64,000 bases of DNA from Oricola thermophila (GCF_013358405.1 NZ_CP054836.1:1178001-1242000); one strand, 5' to 3'; positions 27,615-36,957 are shown, counted from the stretch's first letter. Made by a program: numbers and translations. The notes: a model not told the origin generated them from the letters alone.

Positions 27615-28964
27615 TCAGTCCGCGTGCTTGGCGGCCAGATATTTTTCCAGCCAGTGGATGTCATAGTCGCCGTTGGCAATGTCGAGGTTCTGCACAAGGT
27701 CCTGGAACAGCGGCAGTGTCGATTTGATTCCGTCGACGACGAATTCGTCGAGTGCGCGCCTGAGCCGCATCATGCACTCGACGCGGTTGCGCCCGTGCAC
27801 GATCAACTTCCCGATCAGGCTATCATAATAGGGCGGTATCCGGTAGCCGGCATAGACGCCGGAATCGACGCGCACGCCAAGCCCGCCCGGCGTGTGATAG
27901 TGGGTGATGGTGCCGGGCGAGGGCATGAAGGTTTCCGGATCCTCGGCATTGATGCGGCATTCGATGGCGTGGCCCTCGAACTTGATCTCGCTCTGGCGAA
28001 CCGACAGGCCGGCGCCCGAGGCGACGCGAAGCTGCTCGTGAACCAGGTCGATGCCGGTGATCGCCTCGGTCACGGGATGCTCCACCTGCAGGCGCGTGTT
28101 CATCTCGATGAAGAAGAACTCGCCGTCCTCGTAGAGGAACTCGATGGTTCCCGCGCCGCGATAACCCATCTTGGCGATCGCGTTCGCGCAGATTTCACCG
28201 ATTTCCTTGCGCTGCTTGTCGTTCAGGGCAGGGGAATTGGCCTCCTCCCAGACCTTCTGGTGGCGGCGTTGCAGCGAACAGTCGCGCTCGCCCAGATGGA
28301 TGCCCGCGCCGGCCCCGTCGCCGACGACCTGGACCTCGATGTGGCGGGGCTTGCTGAGAAACTTCTCGATATAGACGGCATCGTTGCCGAAGGCTGCGCC
28401 CGCTTCCGAGCGCGCGGTCTGCAGGGCGACCACCAACTCGTCCTCGGACTGTGCGACCTTCATGCCGCGCCCGCCGCCGCCGGCCGTTGCCTTGATGATG
28501 ACGGGATAGCCGATGTCCGCGGCGATCCGCTTGGCCTCGTCATCGTCCGTCACGCCGCCCTCGGAACCGGGGACGACCGGGATTCCGAGCCGCGCTGCGG
28601 TGCGCTTGGCCTCGATCTTGTCGCCCATCATCGAGATGTGTTCGGAGGTCGGTCCTATGAAGGTGATGTTGTGGGCCTCCAGGATCTCGGCGAATCTGGC
28701 GTTTTCGGACAGGAAGCCGTAGCCCGGATGGACGGCATCGGCGCCGGTGATTTCGCAGGCGGCGACGATCTGGTGGATGTTGAGATAGCTGTCGCGCGAC
28801 TGCGGCGGGCCTATGCACACGCTTTCGTCGGCGAGGCGCACATGCATGGCGCTCTCGTCGGCGGTCGAGTGTACCGCGACCGTCGCTATGCCGAGCTCCT
28901 TGCAGGCACGCAGCACGCGAAGCGCTATTTCCCCGCGGTTGGCGATCAGGACCTTGTTGAACAT
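27615..28964 (-). CDS. accC: Acetyl-CoA carboxylase, biotin carboxylase subunit
   Basis: The 449-residue ATP-grasp enzyme carboxylates the biotin on AccB. Signatures: MFNKVLIANRGEIALRVLRA, HPGYGFLSENA, the glycine-rich ATP loop KATAGGGGRGMK, ERDCSLQRRHQK, and EMNTRLQVEHPVTE with metal-binding residues. I chose ATG 28964, which gives the family length; an in-frame GTG at 28985 would overlap the accB stop (GTGA) and add seven residues. Either way accB and accC are tightly coupled. Carboxyltransferase genes accA and accD are not in the window. Confidence 0.96.
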   Translation of the reverse strand: MFNKVLIANRGEIALRVLRACKELGIATVAVHSTADESAMHVRLADESVCIGPPQSRDSYLNIHQIVAACEITGADAVHPGYGFLSENARFAEILEAHNITFIGPTSEHISMMGDKIEAKRTAARLGIPVVPGSEGGVTDDDEAKRIAADIGYPVIIKATAGGGGRGMKVAQSEDELVVALQTARSEAGAAFGNDAVYIEKFLSKPRHIEVQVVGDGAGAGIHLGERDCSLQRRHQKVWEEANSPALNDKQRKEIGEICANAIAKMGYRGAGTIEFLYEDGEFFFIEMNTRLQVEHPVTEAITGIDLVHEQLRVASGAGLSVRQSEIKFEGHAIECRINAEDPETFMPSPGTITHYHTPGGLGVRVDSGVYAGYRIPPYYDSLIGKLIVHGRNRVECMMRLRRALDEFVVDGIKSTLPLFQDLVQNLDIANGDYDIHWLEKYLAAKHAD

Positions 28965-28981
28965 TGCCCGCTGTGCCCCGC

Positions 28982-29458
28982 TCACGCGATCACGACGAGC
29001 GGCTGGCCAAATTCCACCGGCTCGGAATCGTTGACCAGGATCTCCGTCACCGTGCCGGCGCGCGGCGCCGGAATCTGGTTCATCGTCTTCATCGCCTCGA
29101 TGATGAGAAGGGTTTCACCCTCCTTCACCGACTGTCCGACCTGGACGAAGGGTGCTGCGCCCGGTGCCGGAGCGAGATAGGCGGTGCCGACCATGGGTGA
29201 GGGCACTTCATGGCCCGCACGGGCCGGTGCTGCCTCCGCGTCCGCCACCGGCGCCGCCGGTGCCGCCGCGGGCTGGGCCGGCGCGGGAGCCGCCTGCGGA
29301 ACCTGTGCGACGGCCATCGGCGCGGCAACCGTCTCGCGCGACACGCGAATCCGCAGCTCGCCCTGCTCGACTTCGATTTCGGTGAGGTCTGTTTCGGTGA
29401 GAATTGCGGCGAGATCCTTGACGAGACTCGTGTCGATCGCCGGCTTTCGTTCAGCCAT
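28982..29458 (-). CDS. accB: Biotin carboxyl carrier protein of acetyl-CoA carboxylase
   Basis: A 158-residue BCCP. The C-terminal biotinyl domain contains the EAMKTMN site, biotinylated on about Lys124; the N-terminal domain (residues 1-45) is linked by a flexible Ala/Pro-rich stretch at about 46-80 ([14 protein letters not shown]). It carries the carboxylated biotin between AccC and the carboxyltransferase in malonyl-CoA synthesis. It follows aroQ by 12 bp and precedes accC by 17 bp. Confidence 0.97.
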   Translation of the reverse strand: MAERKPAIDTSLVKDLAAILTETDLTEIEVEQGELRIRVSRETVAAPMAVAQVPQAAPAPAQPAAAPAAPVADAEAAPARAGHEVPSPMVGTAYLAPAPGAAPFVQVGQSVKEGETLLIIEAMKTMNQIPAPRAGTVTEILVNDSEPVEFGQPLVVIA

Positions 29459-29470
29459 GATGCCCTCGAA

Positions 29471-29923
29471 TTATCCTTGTGGGTTGTTTTCCAGATGTGC
29501 GGCAAGCGCACGGATCGCAAGCAGGTAGCCCTCGGTTCCCAGCCCGCAGATCATGCCCCGGCACACCGCGGTGATGCGGGAATGGTGCCGGAAGCGTTCC
29601 CGCGCATGGATGTTGGAGATATGCACTTCGACAACGTCCGCCCCGGAGCCGGCAATGGCGTCCCGCAGCGCGATCGACGTGTGCGAATAGGCTCCCGGGT
29701 TGAACACCACGCCGATGCCGTTGAGACCCGCTTCCTGAAGCTTGTCGACCAGTTCGCCCTCGTGGTTCGACTGGAAGCAGCTCGTTTCCAGTCCGAGTTC
29801 GGCACCCAGCGCCTCGCAGGCCTTCTCCACGTCGGCAAGCGTCCCGGAACCGTAGATTCCGGGCTCCCGCCTGCCGAGCAGGTTCAGGTTCGGGCCGTTG
29901 AGGATCAGGATGCGTCTTGCCAT
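29471..29923 (-). CDS. aroQ: 3-dehydroquinate dehydratase, type II
   Basis: A 150-residue type II dehydroquinase of the shikimate pathway, active as a dodecamer. Seen: ILNGPNLNLLGRREPGIYG (includes the catalytic Tyr of the flexible lid and the Arg), NPGAYSHTSIALRDA, EVHISNIHARERFRHHS and GLGTEGYLLA. It is the first gene of the leftward unit aroQ-accB-accC-aat. The 171-bp upstream spacer contains a small palindrome TGCGC-GTAT-GCGCA at 30028-30041. Confidence 0.96.
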   Translation of the reverse strand: MARRILILNGPNLNLLGRREPGIYGSGTLADVEKACEALGAELGLETSCFQSNHEGELVDKLQEAGLNGIGVVFNPGAYSHTSIALRDAIAGSGADVVEVHISNIHARERFRHHSRITAVCRGMICGLGTEGYLLAIRALAAHLENNPQG

Positions 29924-30027
29924 CGCGCGGTTCTCTGTCGTCGGTTGTTGTCGCGCATTTCGGTTCAGGTTCGGTAGAGCCTGCCGCGGCCGCGGGCAAG
30001 AGGCTTTCGCCCCTTTTGCCCGCCAAA

Positions 30028-30041
30028 TGCGCGTATGCGCA
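30028..30041. promoter_or_regulatory. Short inverted repeat upstream of aroQ
   Basis: TGCGCGTATGCGCA has 5-bp arms around GTAT in the dsbA-aroQ spacer, 105 bp before the aroQ start, within a locally A+T-rich patch. It could be an operator or a chance repeat; no regulator can be named. Confidence 0.2.
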
Positions 30042-30094
30042 CATAAAATGGCGCAAGCAGGTTAAAGTTTTGCCGCGTTCGGGGCGCTTTCCCG

Positions 30095-30865
30095 TCAACA
30101 GACGGTCGATCCGCATTCGCGCACGTTGGCCACCTTCGTCGCAAGGACTTCCTCGCCCAGGGCGCCGGAAACGACCTCGTCGCCGATCACGTAGGCCGGC
30201 GTACCCGAAATGCCGAGCTCGGTCGCCAGCTGGTAGGTGTCGCGAATCCGTTCGATGACGCTGTCGTCCTCCATCTGCCTGCGCAGGGCCGCCTCGTCGG
30301 CGCCGAGGTCGAGCGCGATGCGCATCGCGGACTCCTCGTTGGCCCGTCCCTCGCCACCGAGCAGGCGCAGGTGGAATTCGGTGTACCTGTCCGGATGCAG
30401 GTCATGGAACGCGAAGGCGACGCGGTGCGCTTCCTCGGACTCCGGCCCGAGGATCGGGAACTCCTTCAGCACGAACCTCAGTTCGCTGTCGCCCTCCATC
30501 ATCGATACCATGTCGGTCAGGGCGCGCTTGCAGTAGCCGCAGTTGTAGTCGAAGAACTCGACGATCGTGACGTTGCCTTCCGGGTTGCCGAGAACCGGAT
30601 CGCGCGAATCCCCGAAGATGCTGTCGCTCTTGCTGGCGATGGCTTTCTGCTGCTGGTCGCGCTGCTCGGCCATCTGCTTGGCCGTCAGCGCCTGCTGCAC
30701 CTCCAGCAGGACCTCCGGATTTGCGAGCAGGTAGTCGCGAACGATCGTCTCGATCTCCTTGCGCTCCGCGTCGTCGAACGCGGCTGCCGGGCCGGTCGCG
30801 GCAGGCAGCAGGACGGCTGCGGCGACGGCGGTGTGGAGAACAAGCTTGCGCATTGGGAGTGCCAT
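30095..30865 (-). CDS. DsbA family thioredoxin-fold protein
   Basis: A 256-residue secreted thiol oxidoreductase. The signal peptide covers about residues 1-29 (cleavage near AAAFDD). A helical N-terminal segment (ERKEIETIVRDYLLANPEVL) precedes the thioredoxin fold, whose active site is CGYC (109-112) in VEFFDYNCGYCKRA. The cis-proline loop is GISGTPAYVIGDEVVSG. This layout matches DsbA/BdbD/Com1-like proteins. Two more cysteines stand at the extreme C-terminus (ECGSTVC). ATG 30865 has AAAGG upstream; an internal ATG at 30853 is the alternative. It follows the M48 protease gene by 25 bp, probably one transcript for envelope protein quality control. Confidence 0.9.
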   Translation of the reverse strand: MALPMRKLVLHTAVAAAVLLPAATGPAAAFDDAERKEIETIVRDYLLANPEVLLEVQQALTAKQMAEQRDQQQKAIASKSDSIFGDSRDPVLGNPEGNVTIVEFFDYNCGYCKRALTDMVSMMEGDSELRFVLKEFPILGPESEEAHRVAFAFHDLHPDRYTEFHLRLLGGEGRANEESAMRIALDLGADEAALRRQMEDDSVIERIRDTYQLATELGISGTPAYVIGDEVVSGALGEEVLATKVANVRECGSTVC

Positions 30866-30890
30866 GGGCGGGCCTTTCTGTGTTGCCGGA

Positions 30891-32258
30891 CTATCTGGAC
30901 CGGGGAATCTGGAAACGCTGTATGTCGTCGGCGCGAAGCCATTGCGGCGCGTTCTTCGGAAAACGGCGCTTTGCGCGCGCGGCGAACACCTTTGCTTCCC
31001 TGTACTGGCCGGAATGGAACTTTTCTTCCGCGGTTGCAAGTTCCGCGTTGCCGATGTCGCCGAGGCGGCCATAGGCCATGGCGAGATGCCGGTAGGCGAC
31101 CGGGTTGACCGGGTCGAGCGAGAGCGACACCTCCAGTTCGCCGACAGCGCGGCGCAGGCTCTGGGGGTCGCCGGCCAGCACCAGCGCATGGCCGAGCGCG
31201 CTCTGGATCAGGCCCGAGCCGCTCTTGTCCAGCCGCGCCGCCTTCGTGAAGGCCTCGACTGCACCCGCGGCGTTCTGCGCCTTGAGCTGGATCTCGCCCT
31301 TGATCTCGTGAAGATAGGGGTTGGACGGATCGGAAGCGATGAGCTTGTCGATCATGGGCAGCGCCTCGCGCGGCGAGCCGTACAGGAACCTTGCGATGGC
31401 CCGACCGTATTGCGCGGCCTTCGCGCTCTTCGTTTCCCTGGCAAAGCTCTCAACCGCGGACGGACCGGCCGTGTAGGCGAGGATCTTGGCGCGCGCCATG
31501 TCGTGGCGCTCCTGCAGTTTCGCCGGGTCGCTCCGGTTGAAGTACGGGCTTTTCCTGGCGATCGTCTCCAGCGCCGAAATGCGCTCGCGCGGCATCGGGT
31601 GGCTGACGCGGTAGGGATTGATGCGGTCGCTGATCAGCGCGATGTTCTTCTGCAGCTTGGTGAAGGTGGTCAGCAGGCCCCTGGGCGACTGGCCGGTCTT
31701 GTTCAGATAGTCGACCGCCGCACGGTCGGCCGTCAGTTCCTCGGATCTCTGGTAGGAGAGCAGGCCCCGCTTCGCCGCTTCCGCGCCGCCGGCCGCAAGT
31801 CCGCCGCCCGCGCTTGCCACCGAGCCGTGGCCACCGGACGCCGCGGCGATCGCCGCCGTCATGCCCAGCAGCGCCGTCACCACCGAGATGGTCTGGGCGC
31901 GGTCGATCTGCTGGCGCAGCCTGTCCTGGTGGCCGCCTGCCAAGTGGCCGATTTCGTGCGCCAGCACCCCGATCACCTCGTTCGGCGTGTCCGACTGCAC
32001 GATCGTCCCGGTGTTCACGAAGATCTTCCGGCCCGAAACGAACGCGTTGAAGGAGGAGGAGTTCACCAGCACGATATCGGTGCGGTCGCGCCGTACGCCG
32101 GCGGCCTTGAGAAGCGGGGTCGCATAGTCGGACAGGAGATGTTCGATTTCCGCGTCACGCACGATCGGCAGGCGCGATGACTGGGCCCGCGCCGGTGTCG
32201 CCGTCGCGGTCGCGACGAGCGCGAAGGCCGTAATCCACGTCGCCAGCTTCCTGACCAA
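30891..32258 (-). CDS. M48 family metalloprotease with TPR repeats (BepA-like)
   Basis: About 455 residues from a proposed TTG start at 32258 (GGAG 8 nt upstream), which opens into a signal peptide (RKLATWITAFALVATATATPARA). The M48 zinc site HEIGH is at about residues 101-105, with the third ligand region EELTADRAAVDYL. The C-terminal half has tetratricopeptide-like repeats (SPREALPMIDKLIASDPSNPYLHEIKGEI and following). This is the BepA/YfgC arrangement: a periplasmic protease and chaperone for outer-membrane protein assembly. An ATG at 32330 gives 24 more residues but lacks a ribosome-binding site. The DsbA-like gene follows by 25 bp. Confidence 0.88.
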   Translation of the reverse strand: MVRKLATWITAFALVATATATPARAQSSRLPIVRDAEIEHLLSDYATPLLKAAGVRRDRTDIVLVNSSSFNAFVSGRKIFVNTGTIVQSDTPNEVIGVLAHEIGHLAGGHQDRLRQQIDRAQTISVVTALLGMTAAIAAASGGHGSVASAGGGLAAGGAEAAKRGLLSYQRSEELTADRAAVDYLNKTGQSPRGLLTTFTKLQKNIALISDRINPYRVSHPMPRERISALETIARKSPYFNRSDPAKLQERHDMARAKILAYTAGPSAVESFARETKSAKAAQYGRAIARFLYGSPREALPMIDKLIASDPSNPYLHEIKGEIQLKAQNAAGAVEAFTKAARLDKSGSGLIQSALGHALVLAGDPQSLRRAVGELEVSLSLDPVNPVAYRHLAMAYGRLGDIGNAELATAEEKFHSGQYREAKVFAARAKRRFPKNAPQWLRADDIQRFQIPRSR

Positions 32259-32392
32259 TTGGCGAATCTCCGTTGACTGTGCTTTAGAGCCCGTGACTGG
32301 TCGGGCTAACGCGATTTGCCCGGCAATCATAGCGAAAACAAGGCCCGCACACCGGATAGTGATCGGCGGGCAGGTGCGAAAGGGGCCGCTCT

Positions 32393-33547
32393 ATGACCAT
32401 CCTGTCCGCCCGCAGTCGGGTCGAACCGTTTCACGCGATGGACGTGCTTCGCGAGGCGAATGCGCTTGCGGGGGCGGGCCACGACGTCCTGTCGCTCGCG
32501 GTCGGGCAGCCCTCGCATTCGGCGCCGCGCGGGGTGCTCGAGGCGGCGAAGGCGGCACTCGACAACGAGAAGCTCGGCTATACCGACGCGCTGGGTCGCA
32601 TGGAGACCCGCCGCGCCATTGCCGCGCACTATGCGGATCGCTACGGCATCGAGGTGCCGGCCGGGCGCATTGCCGTGACGACGGGGTCTTCCGCGGGTTT
32701 CTCGCTGGCCTTTCTCGCCGTCACCGATCCGGGCGGGCGGGTTGCGATCACTGCGCCGGGCTATCCGGCGTACCGGAACATCATCAGGGCGTTGTCGCTG
32801 GAACCCGTGGAGATCGCGACAGATCCGGCGGACGATCACATGCTCACCGTGGCCTCGCTGGAGGCCGCGCATCGCGAAAGGCGCATCGACGCGCTGCTGA
32901 TCGCCAGCCCGGCCAATCCCACCGGCGCGGTTACCGACCGCCACCACCTTGCCGCGCTCATGGATTTTTGCCGCGACGAGGGGATCGCCTTCATCTCCGA
33001 CGAGATCTATCACGGCCTGCGATATACCGGCGACGACCGGACCGCGCTTTCGCACTCCGACGACGTGATCGTCATCAATTCCTTTTCCAAGTACTATTGC
33101 ATGACCGGCTGGCGCATCGGCTGGATGGTGTTGCCGGAGGCCATGGTCCGCCCGGTCGAATGCCTTGCGCAGAGCCTCTACATCTCGGCGCCGGACCTGT
33201 CCCAGGTCGTCGCGCCGCGTGCGTTCGAATGCACGGATGAGCTGGAAAGGATCAAGGACGGCTACCGGGCCAACCGCGAGCTTCTGCTCGAACGCCTGCC
33301 GGCCATGGGCATTTCCTTCGCCGCGCCGCCCGACGGCGCCTTCTACGCCTGGTGCGATGTCGGCGCGCATACCAACGATTCGATGGATTTCGCGCGGCGG
33401 ATGCTGTCGGAGATCCACGTCGCCGCCGCGCCCGGCCTCGACTTCGATCCGGTCAACGGTTCGCGTTACATGCGCTTTTCCTATGCGGGATCGACCGACA
33501 CGATCGCCCGTGCGCTTGATCGAATGGCCGACTGGCTGGGCAACTAG
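32393..33547 (+). CDS. Pyridoxal phosphate-dependent aminotransferase, class I/II
   Basis: A 384-residue fold-type I aminotransferase. The PLP lysine is in NSFSKYYCMTGWRIGW; upstream are ITTGSSAGFSLAFLA-like and ASPANPTGAV segments and the SDEIYHGLRY aspartate that pairs with the pyridine nitrogen; the C-terminal RMRFSYA arginine region binds the substrate carboxylate. It belongs to the aspartate/aromatic group, but the amino acid cannot be decided. Monocistronic; the 3' end faces rne. Confidence 0.9.
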   Translation: MTILSARSRVEPFHAMDVLREANALAGAGHDVLSLAVGQPSHSAPRGVLEAAKAALDNEKLGYTDALGRMETRRAIAAHYADRYGIEVPAGRIAVTTGSSAGFSLAFLAVTDPGGRVAITAPGYPAYRNIIRALSLEPVEIATDPADDHMLTVASLEAAHRERRIDALLIASPANPTGAVTDRHHLAALMDFCRDEGIAFISDEIYHGLRYTGDDRTALSHSDDVIVINSFSKYYCMTGWRIGWMVLPEAMVRPVECLAQSLYISAPDLSQVVAPRAFECTDELERIKDGYRANRELLLERLPAMGISFAAPPDGAFYAWCDVGAHTNDSMDFARRMLSEIHVAAAPGLDFDPVNGSRYMRFSYAGSTDTIARALDRMADWLGN

Positions 33548-33566
33548 GGGCAGTGCCGCGTACCGG

Positions 33567-33609
33567 GACGGGCATCCCGTCATGACCGGATGACGGGCCT
33601 CCCGTCATC
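33567..33609. repeat. Two tandem hairpins between the aminotransferase and rne
   Basis: GACGGG-CAT-CCCGTC (33567-33581) is followed 7 bp on by GATGACGGG-CCT-CCCGTCATC (33589-33609). Both share a GACGGG/CCCGTC stem with 3-nt loops. They lie between the convergent genes, just before the rne terminator. They may block or end transcription from either side, or be a short duplicated palindrome. Confidence 0.6.
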
Positions 33610-33644
33610 GCGGCTGCCTGCCGGCTTCGGTTGACGCCGGACAG

Positions 33645-33668
33645 AAAAAAGGCGGGGAAGACCCCGCC
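33645..33668 (-). terminator. Rho-independent terminator of rne
   Basis: Reading leftward: a 7-bp stem GGCGGGG/CCCCGCC (33651-33657 with 33662-33668), a 4-nt loop and six T residues (33645-33650). It begins 12 bp after the rne stop. Confidence 0.9.
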
Positions 33669-33680
33669 CTTGCTTCCGGA

Positions 33681-36377
33681 TCAGAAGAAGCCCTTGCGGG
33701 CCCACCAGCCGGTGCGCTTCGGCTTGGTCTCCTCGGCTTCGCCTTCGGAGATGACGACCGGCTCGACGTCGAGATTGAGCGTGTCCGGCGTGGCGCGCTT
33801 GCGCGGCTTCGACTTCTCTTCCTCGGCATTGTCGTTGGCCACCGCCACGTCGGCTTCCGTTTCCGCCGGCGTGTCGGCCGCAGCTTCGGCAACGGTTTCC
33901 TCCGCCGGGATATCCGCCCGTTCCGGCGCTGCCTCGGCCACGGTCTCGATCGCGACCGGTTCCGGTGCCGGCATGACCTCGGGCAGATCCGCGCCGGTTT
34001 CCGGCTTCGCGGCTTCCGCCTCGGCCGCCCGGGCTGCTTCCGCTTCCTCGGCGGCGATCATCTCGGCCAGCGGCCCGACGGGCTCTGCTGCCGGGATGCG
34101 CTTGCGGTCGCGTCCGCCGCGCCGCCCGCGCGAGCGCCGCCGCTTGCGGTTGCGTCCTTCCTCGCGGCTCTCGCCGTCGGTTTCCTCGGCGCGCACTTCC
34201 GTCTCGGTTTCCTCGCCTTCGGCGCGACCCCGACCGCGGCGCCGCCGGCGGCGCTTCTTGCGCCGGCCGTCGTCCTCTTCGTCCTCGGCCTTCAGCTTTT
34301 CCTCGGTCTCGTCGTCGATCTCGGGAACGACATAGTCGTCGTCCTCGGCGTCGCCGTAGTCGGGGCGAATCGGTTCCACGCGCGGCAGGTCGGAAATCTC
34401 GCCCTTGTCGATGGCGAACAGGTCGGTGCCGAGATCGTCATCCGCCACGATCGCGATACGCAGGCCGAAGCGGCCTTCCATCTCCGTCAGCGTGTCGCGC
34501 TTGTGGTTGAGAATGTAGAGCGCGGTATCGCTGTCGGTGCGCACCTGGACGTGGTGCTTGCCGTTGCGCATCAGGTAGTCCTCGAGCGAACGGATGACGT
34601 GCAGCGCCACCGACTGCTGCGAACGCACATGGCCGGTGCCGCCGCAATGGGGGCAGGGCTGCATGGTGCTTTCCAGCACGCTGGCGCGCATGCGCTGGCG
34701 GCTCATCTCCATGAGGCCGAAATGCGAGATGCGGCCGACCTGGATGCGCGCGCGGTCGTTCTTCAGGCAATCCTTGAGCTTCTTCTCTACCGCACGATTG
34801 TTGCGGTTCTCTTCCATGTCGATGAAGTCGATGACGATCAGGCCCGCCAGGTCGCGCAGGCGCAACTGCCGGGCGACTTCCTCCGCCGCCTCGAGGTTGG
34901 TTTGCAGGGCCGTATCCTCGATCGAATGCTCTCGCGTGGACTTGCCGGAGTTGACGTCGATGGCGACCAGCGCCTCGGTCTGGTTGATGGTCAGGTAGCC
35001 ACCGGACTTCAGTCGCACATTCGGCTGGATCAGCGCGTCGAGCTGCGGCTCGATCCCCGTTTTGGCGAAGATCGGCTGCGGATCGCGCCAGGGCTGCACC
35101 ATGCGGGCATGACTGGGCATCAGCATGCGCATGAAGTCCTTGGCCTCGCGATAGGCGTCTTCGCCCGCAACGAGGATTTCGCTGATGTCCTTGTTGTAGA
35201 GGTCGCGGATCGACCGCTTGATCAGGCTGCCTTCCTCGTAGACCAGGGTCGGTGCCGTGGAGGCCAGCGTCAGTTCCCGTACATTGTCCCACAGGCGCAT
35301 CAGGTATTCGTAGTCGCGCTTGATTTCCGCCTTGGTGCGGTTCGCGCCGGCGGTGCGCAGGATCACGCCCATGCCCTTCGGCACCTCGAGATCCTTGACG
35401 ATTTCCTTCAGCCGCTTGCGGTCGGCCGCATTGGTGATCTTGCGCGAGATGCCGCCGCCGCGCGCCGTGTTCGGCATCAGGACCGAGTAGCGGCCGGCAA
35501 GCGACAGATATGTCGTCAGGGCAGCGCCCTTGTTGCCGCGCTCCTCCTTGACGACCTGGACCAGGATGATCTGGCGGCGCTTGATGACTTCCTGGATCTT
35601 GTACTGGCGGCGCGTGACGCGCTGGCGCGGGCGTGCTTCCTCGATCGCATCGTCGCTGCCGACGGTGTCGATCTCGTCCTCGTCGTCATCCTCGTCGTCA
35701 TCGTCGGCATCGGCCTCGTTGTCGCGCGAGCGTCCGCGCGCCGCCTTGCCGCGCCGGCGTCCGCGCCGGCCGCGATTGCCGTTTTCCTCGTCGTCATCGC
35801 CATCCGCGGAGGTCTCGTCCTCGTCGTCGGGCATCGGCTCGGAGATCACGTTGTCGTCGCCGGCCTCGGCCCGAGCCGCCATCGTCGCGGAAGAATCGCC
35901 GTTCCCGTCGTCATCCGTCTCCGCCTGGCGGGCCTCCCAGTCGGCGAGGATCGCCTCCATGGCCACGGGTTCCGCCTCGGGCACGCCTGCCTGCGCGCCG
36001 TTGCGCCTGCCGCGGCCCTTGCGGTTGCCGCGCCGCTTGCGCGGGCGCCGGCTCTCGCCGTTGTCGGCCTCGTCGTCTTCCTGCTCGGCGAGGCGTTCTT
36101 CCTCGTCCAGCAGCGCCTGCCTGTCGGCAAGCGGGATCTGGTAGTAATCCGGGTGGATTTCGGAGAATGCCAGGAAACCGTGCCGGTTTCCGCCATAGTC
36201 GACGAATGCCGCCTGCAATGACGGTTCGACGCGCGTTACCTTGGCCAGGTAGATATTGCCGCGGATCTGCTTCTTGTGTTCCGATTCGAAATCGAATTCT
36301 TCGAGGCGATTACCTTTTACGACTACGACACGGGTTTCCTCCCGATGGGAGGCATCGATCAGCATCTTGTTTGACAT
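33681..36377 (-). CDS. rne: Ribonuclease E
   Basis: An 898-residue RNase E/G endonuclease, the core of mRNA decay and rRNA processing. The S1 domain (about residues 36-90 and 255-305) is interrupted by an insert of about 160 residues (91-252) of alternating acidic and Arg/Lys-rich blocks. The RNase H/DNase I-like core follows, with ALVAIDVNSGKSTREHS and GLIVIDFIDM holding the catalytic aspartates, then the zinc-link CPHCGGTG. The C-terminal 250 residues are disordered, with a basic RRKKRRRRRRGRGRAEG segment and a conserved end RTGWWARKGFF. I chose ATG 36377 (MSNKMLIDASH), the usual start. A long leader (spacer 580 bp) fits autoregulation. Confidence 0.95.
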   Translation of the reverse strand: MSNKMLIDASHREETRVVVVKGNRLEEFDFESEHKKQIRGNIYLAKVTRVEPSLQAAFVDYGGNRHGFLAFSEIHPDYYQIPLADRQALLDEEERLAEQEDDEADNGESRRPRKRRGNRKGRGRRNGAQAGVPEAEPVAMEAILADWEARQAETDDDGNGDSSATMAARAEAGDDNVISEPMPDDEDETSADGDDDEENGNRGRRGRRRGKAARGRSRDNEADADDDDEDDDEDEIDTVGSDDAIEEARPRQRVTRRQYKIQEVIKRRQIILVQVVKEERGNKGAALTTYLSLAGRYSVLMPNTARGGGISRKITNAADRKRLKEIVKDLEVPKGMGVILRTAGANRTKAEIKRDYEYLMRLWDNVRELTLASTAPTLVYEEGSLIKRSIRDLYNKDISEILVAGEDAYREAKDFMRMLMPSHARMVQPWRDPQPIFAKTGIEPQLDALIQPNVRLKSGGYLTINQTEALVAIDVNSGKSTREHSIEDTALQTNLEAAEEVARQLRLRDLAGLIVIDFIDMEENRNNRAVEKKLKDCLKNDRARIQVGRISHFGLMEMSRQRMRASVLESTMQPCPHCGGTGHVRSQQSVALHVIRSLEDYLMRNGKHHVQVRTDSDTALYILNHKRDTLTEMEGRFGLRIAIVADDDLGTDLFAIDKGEISDLPRVEPIRPDYGDAEDDDYVVPEIDDETEEKLKAEDEEDDGRRKKRRRRRRGRGRAEGEETETEVRAEETDGESREEGRNRKRRRSRGRRGGRDRKRIPAAEPVGPLAEMIAAEEAEAARAAEAEAAKPETGADLPEVMPAPEPVAIETVAEAAPERADIPAEETVAEAAADTPAETEADVAVANDNAEEEKSKPRKRATPDTLNLDVEPVVISEGEAEETKPKRTGWWARKGFF

Positions 36378-36957
36378 GGATTCTGTTTCCGGCAGCGGCG
36401 CATTCATCCGGGGGTTGCAACCGGGTGCGCCATGTCCGTCTCGTCGTGGACGGGGGGCTGCTGCTCATAGATAGTCTTGTCGGCATCGGGAACGAAACGG
36501 CGGATATCGGGGATTTCGGCCCCCTCGAGGTATCGACATCTGCTCTGGTCAACAAACCCGCCATATAACCTGGCCAACAAAACGATTGCATTTGGGACTC
36601 CGCGAGGGAGCCGGTTCAATTCGCTCTTGTTCAAGAGCTGGGTCCGCATGCGGGACCCGGTGGATAATGCCGTCAGCTTACAACCGAACCGACCGGCGAA
36701 ACCTTCGAAAACTGACAGGGTGCGGAAGACGCTCCTCTGCATCTACAATCTAGGATTTTGGTTCAGCCGCTGCAAGCGTTTTGTCCATCGGGTGGCGGAA
36801 CGAGCCGCAAAGTGCCGTGACGCAAGGCCTTCCGGCGTGCCGGGACAGGCCGCCGCCGGCCGGGCCGACCGGCAAGATTACGCACTTGCGCCGCTTGCCG
36901 TTCGTCTTGAAACTGTCCATGCTTCGAACGACTGACAGCATGTGCGGATGGATGACA
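36378..36957. other. 580-bp intergenic region between rne and amiC
   Basis: No convincing gene. It holds the divergent leaders of rne (leftward) and the amidase (rightward). A -10-like TTATAT lies on the minus strand near 36563-36568, which would give rne a leader of roughly 180 nt. At 36640-36658 is a hairpin-forming GGGTCCGCATGCGGGACCC. Several overlapping open frames cross here, but none has a good start or a family-like sequence. Confidence 0.5.

Noticed and set aside
36477..36935. Possible 152-codon gene between rne and amiC
   Set aside because: No good ribosome-binding site, no recognisable sequence, and overlaps other random frames; more likely leader DNA.
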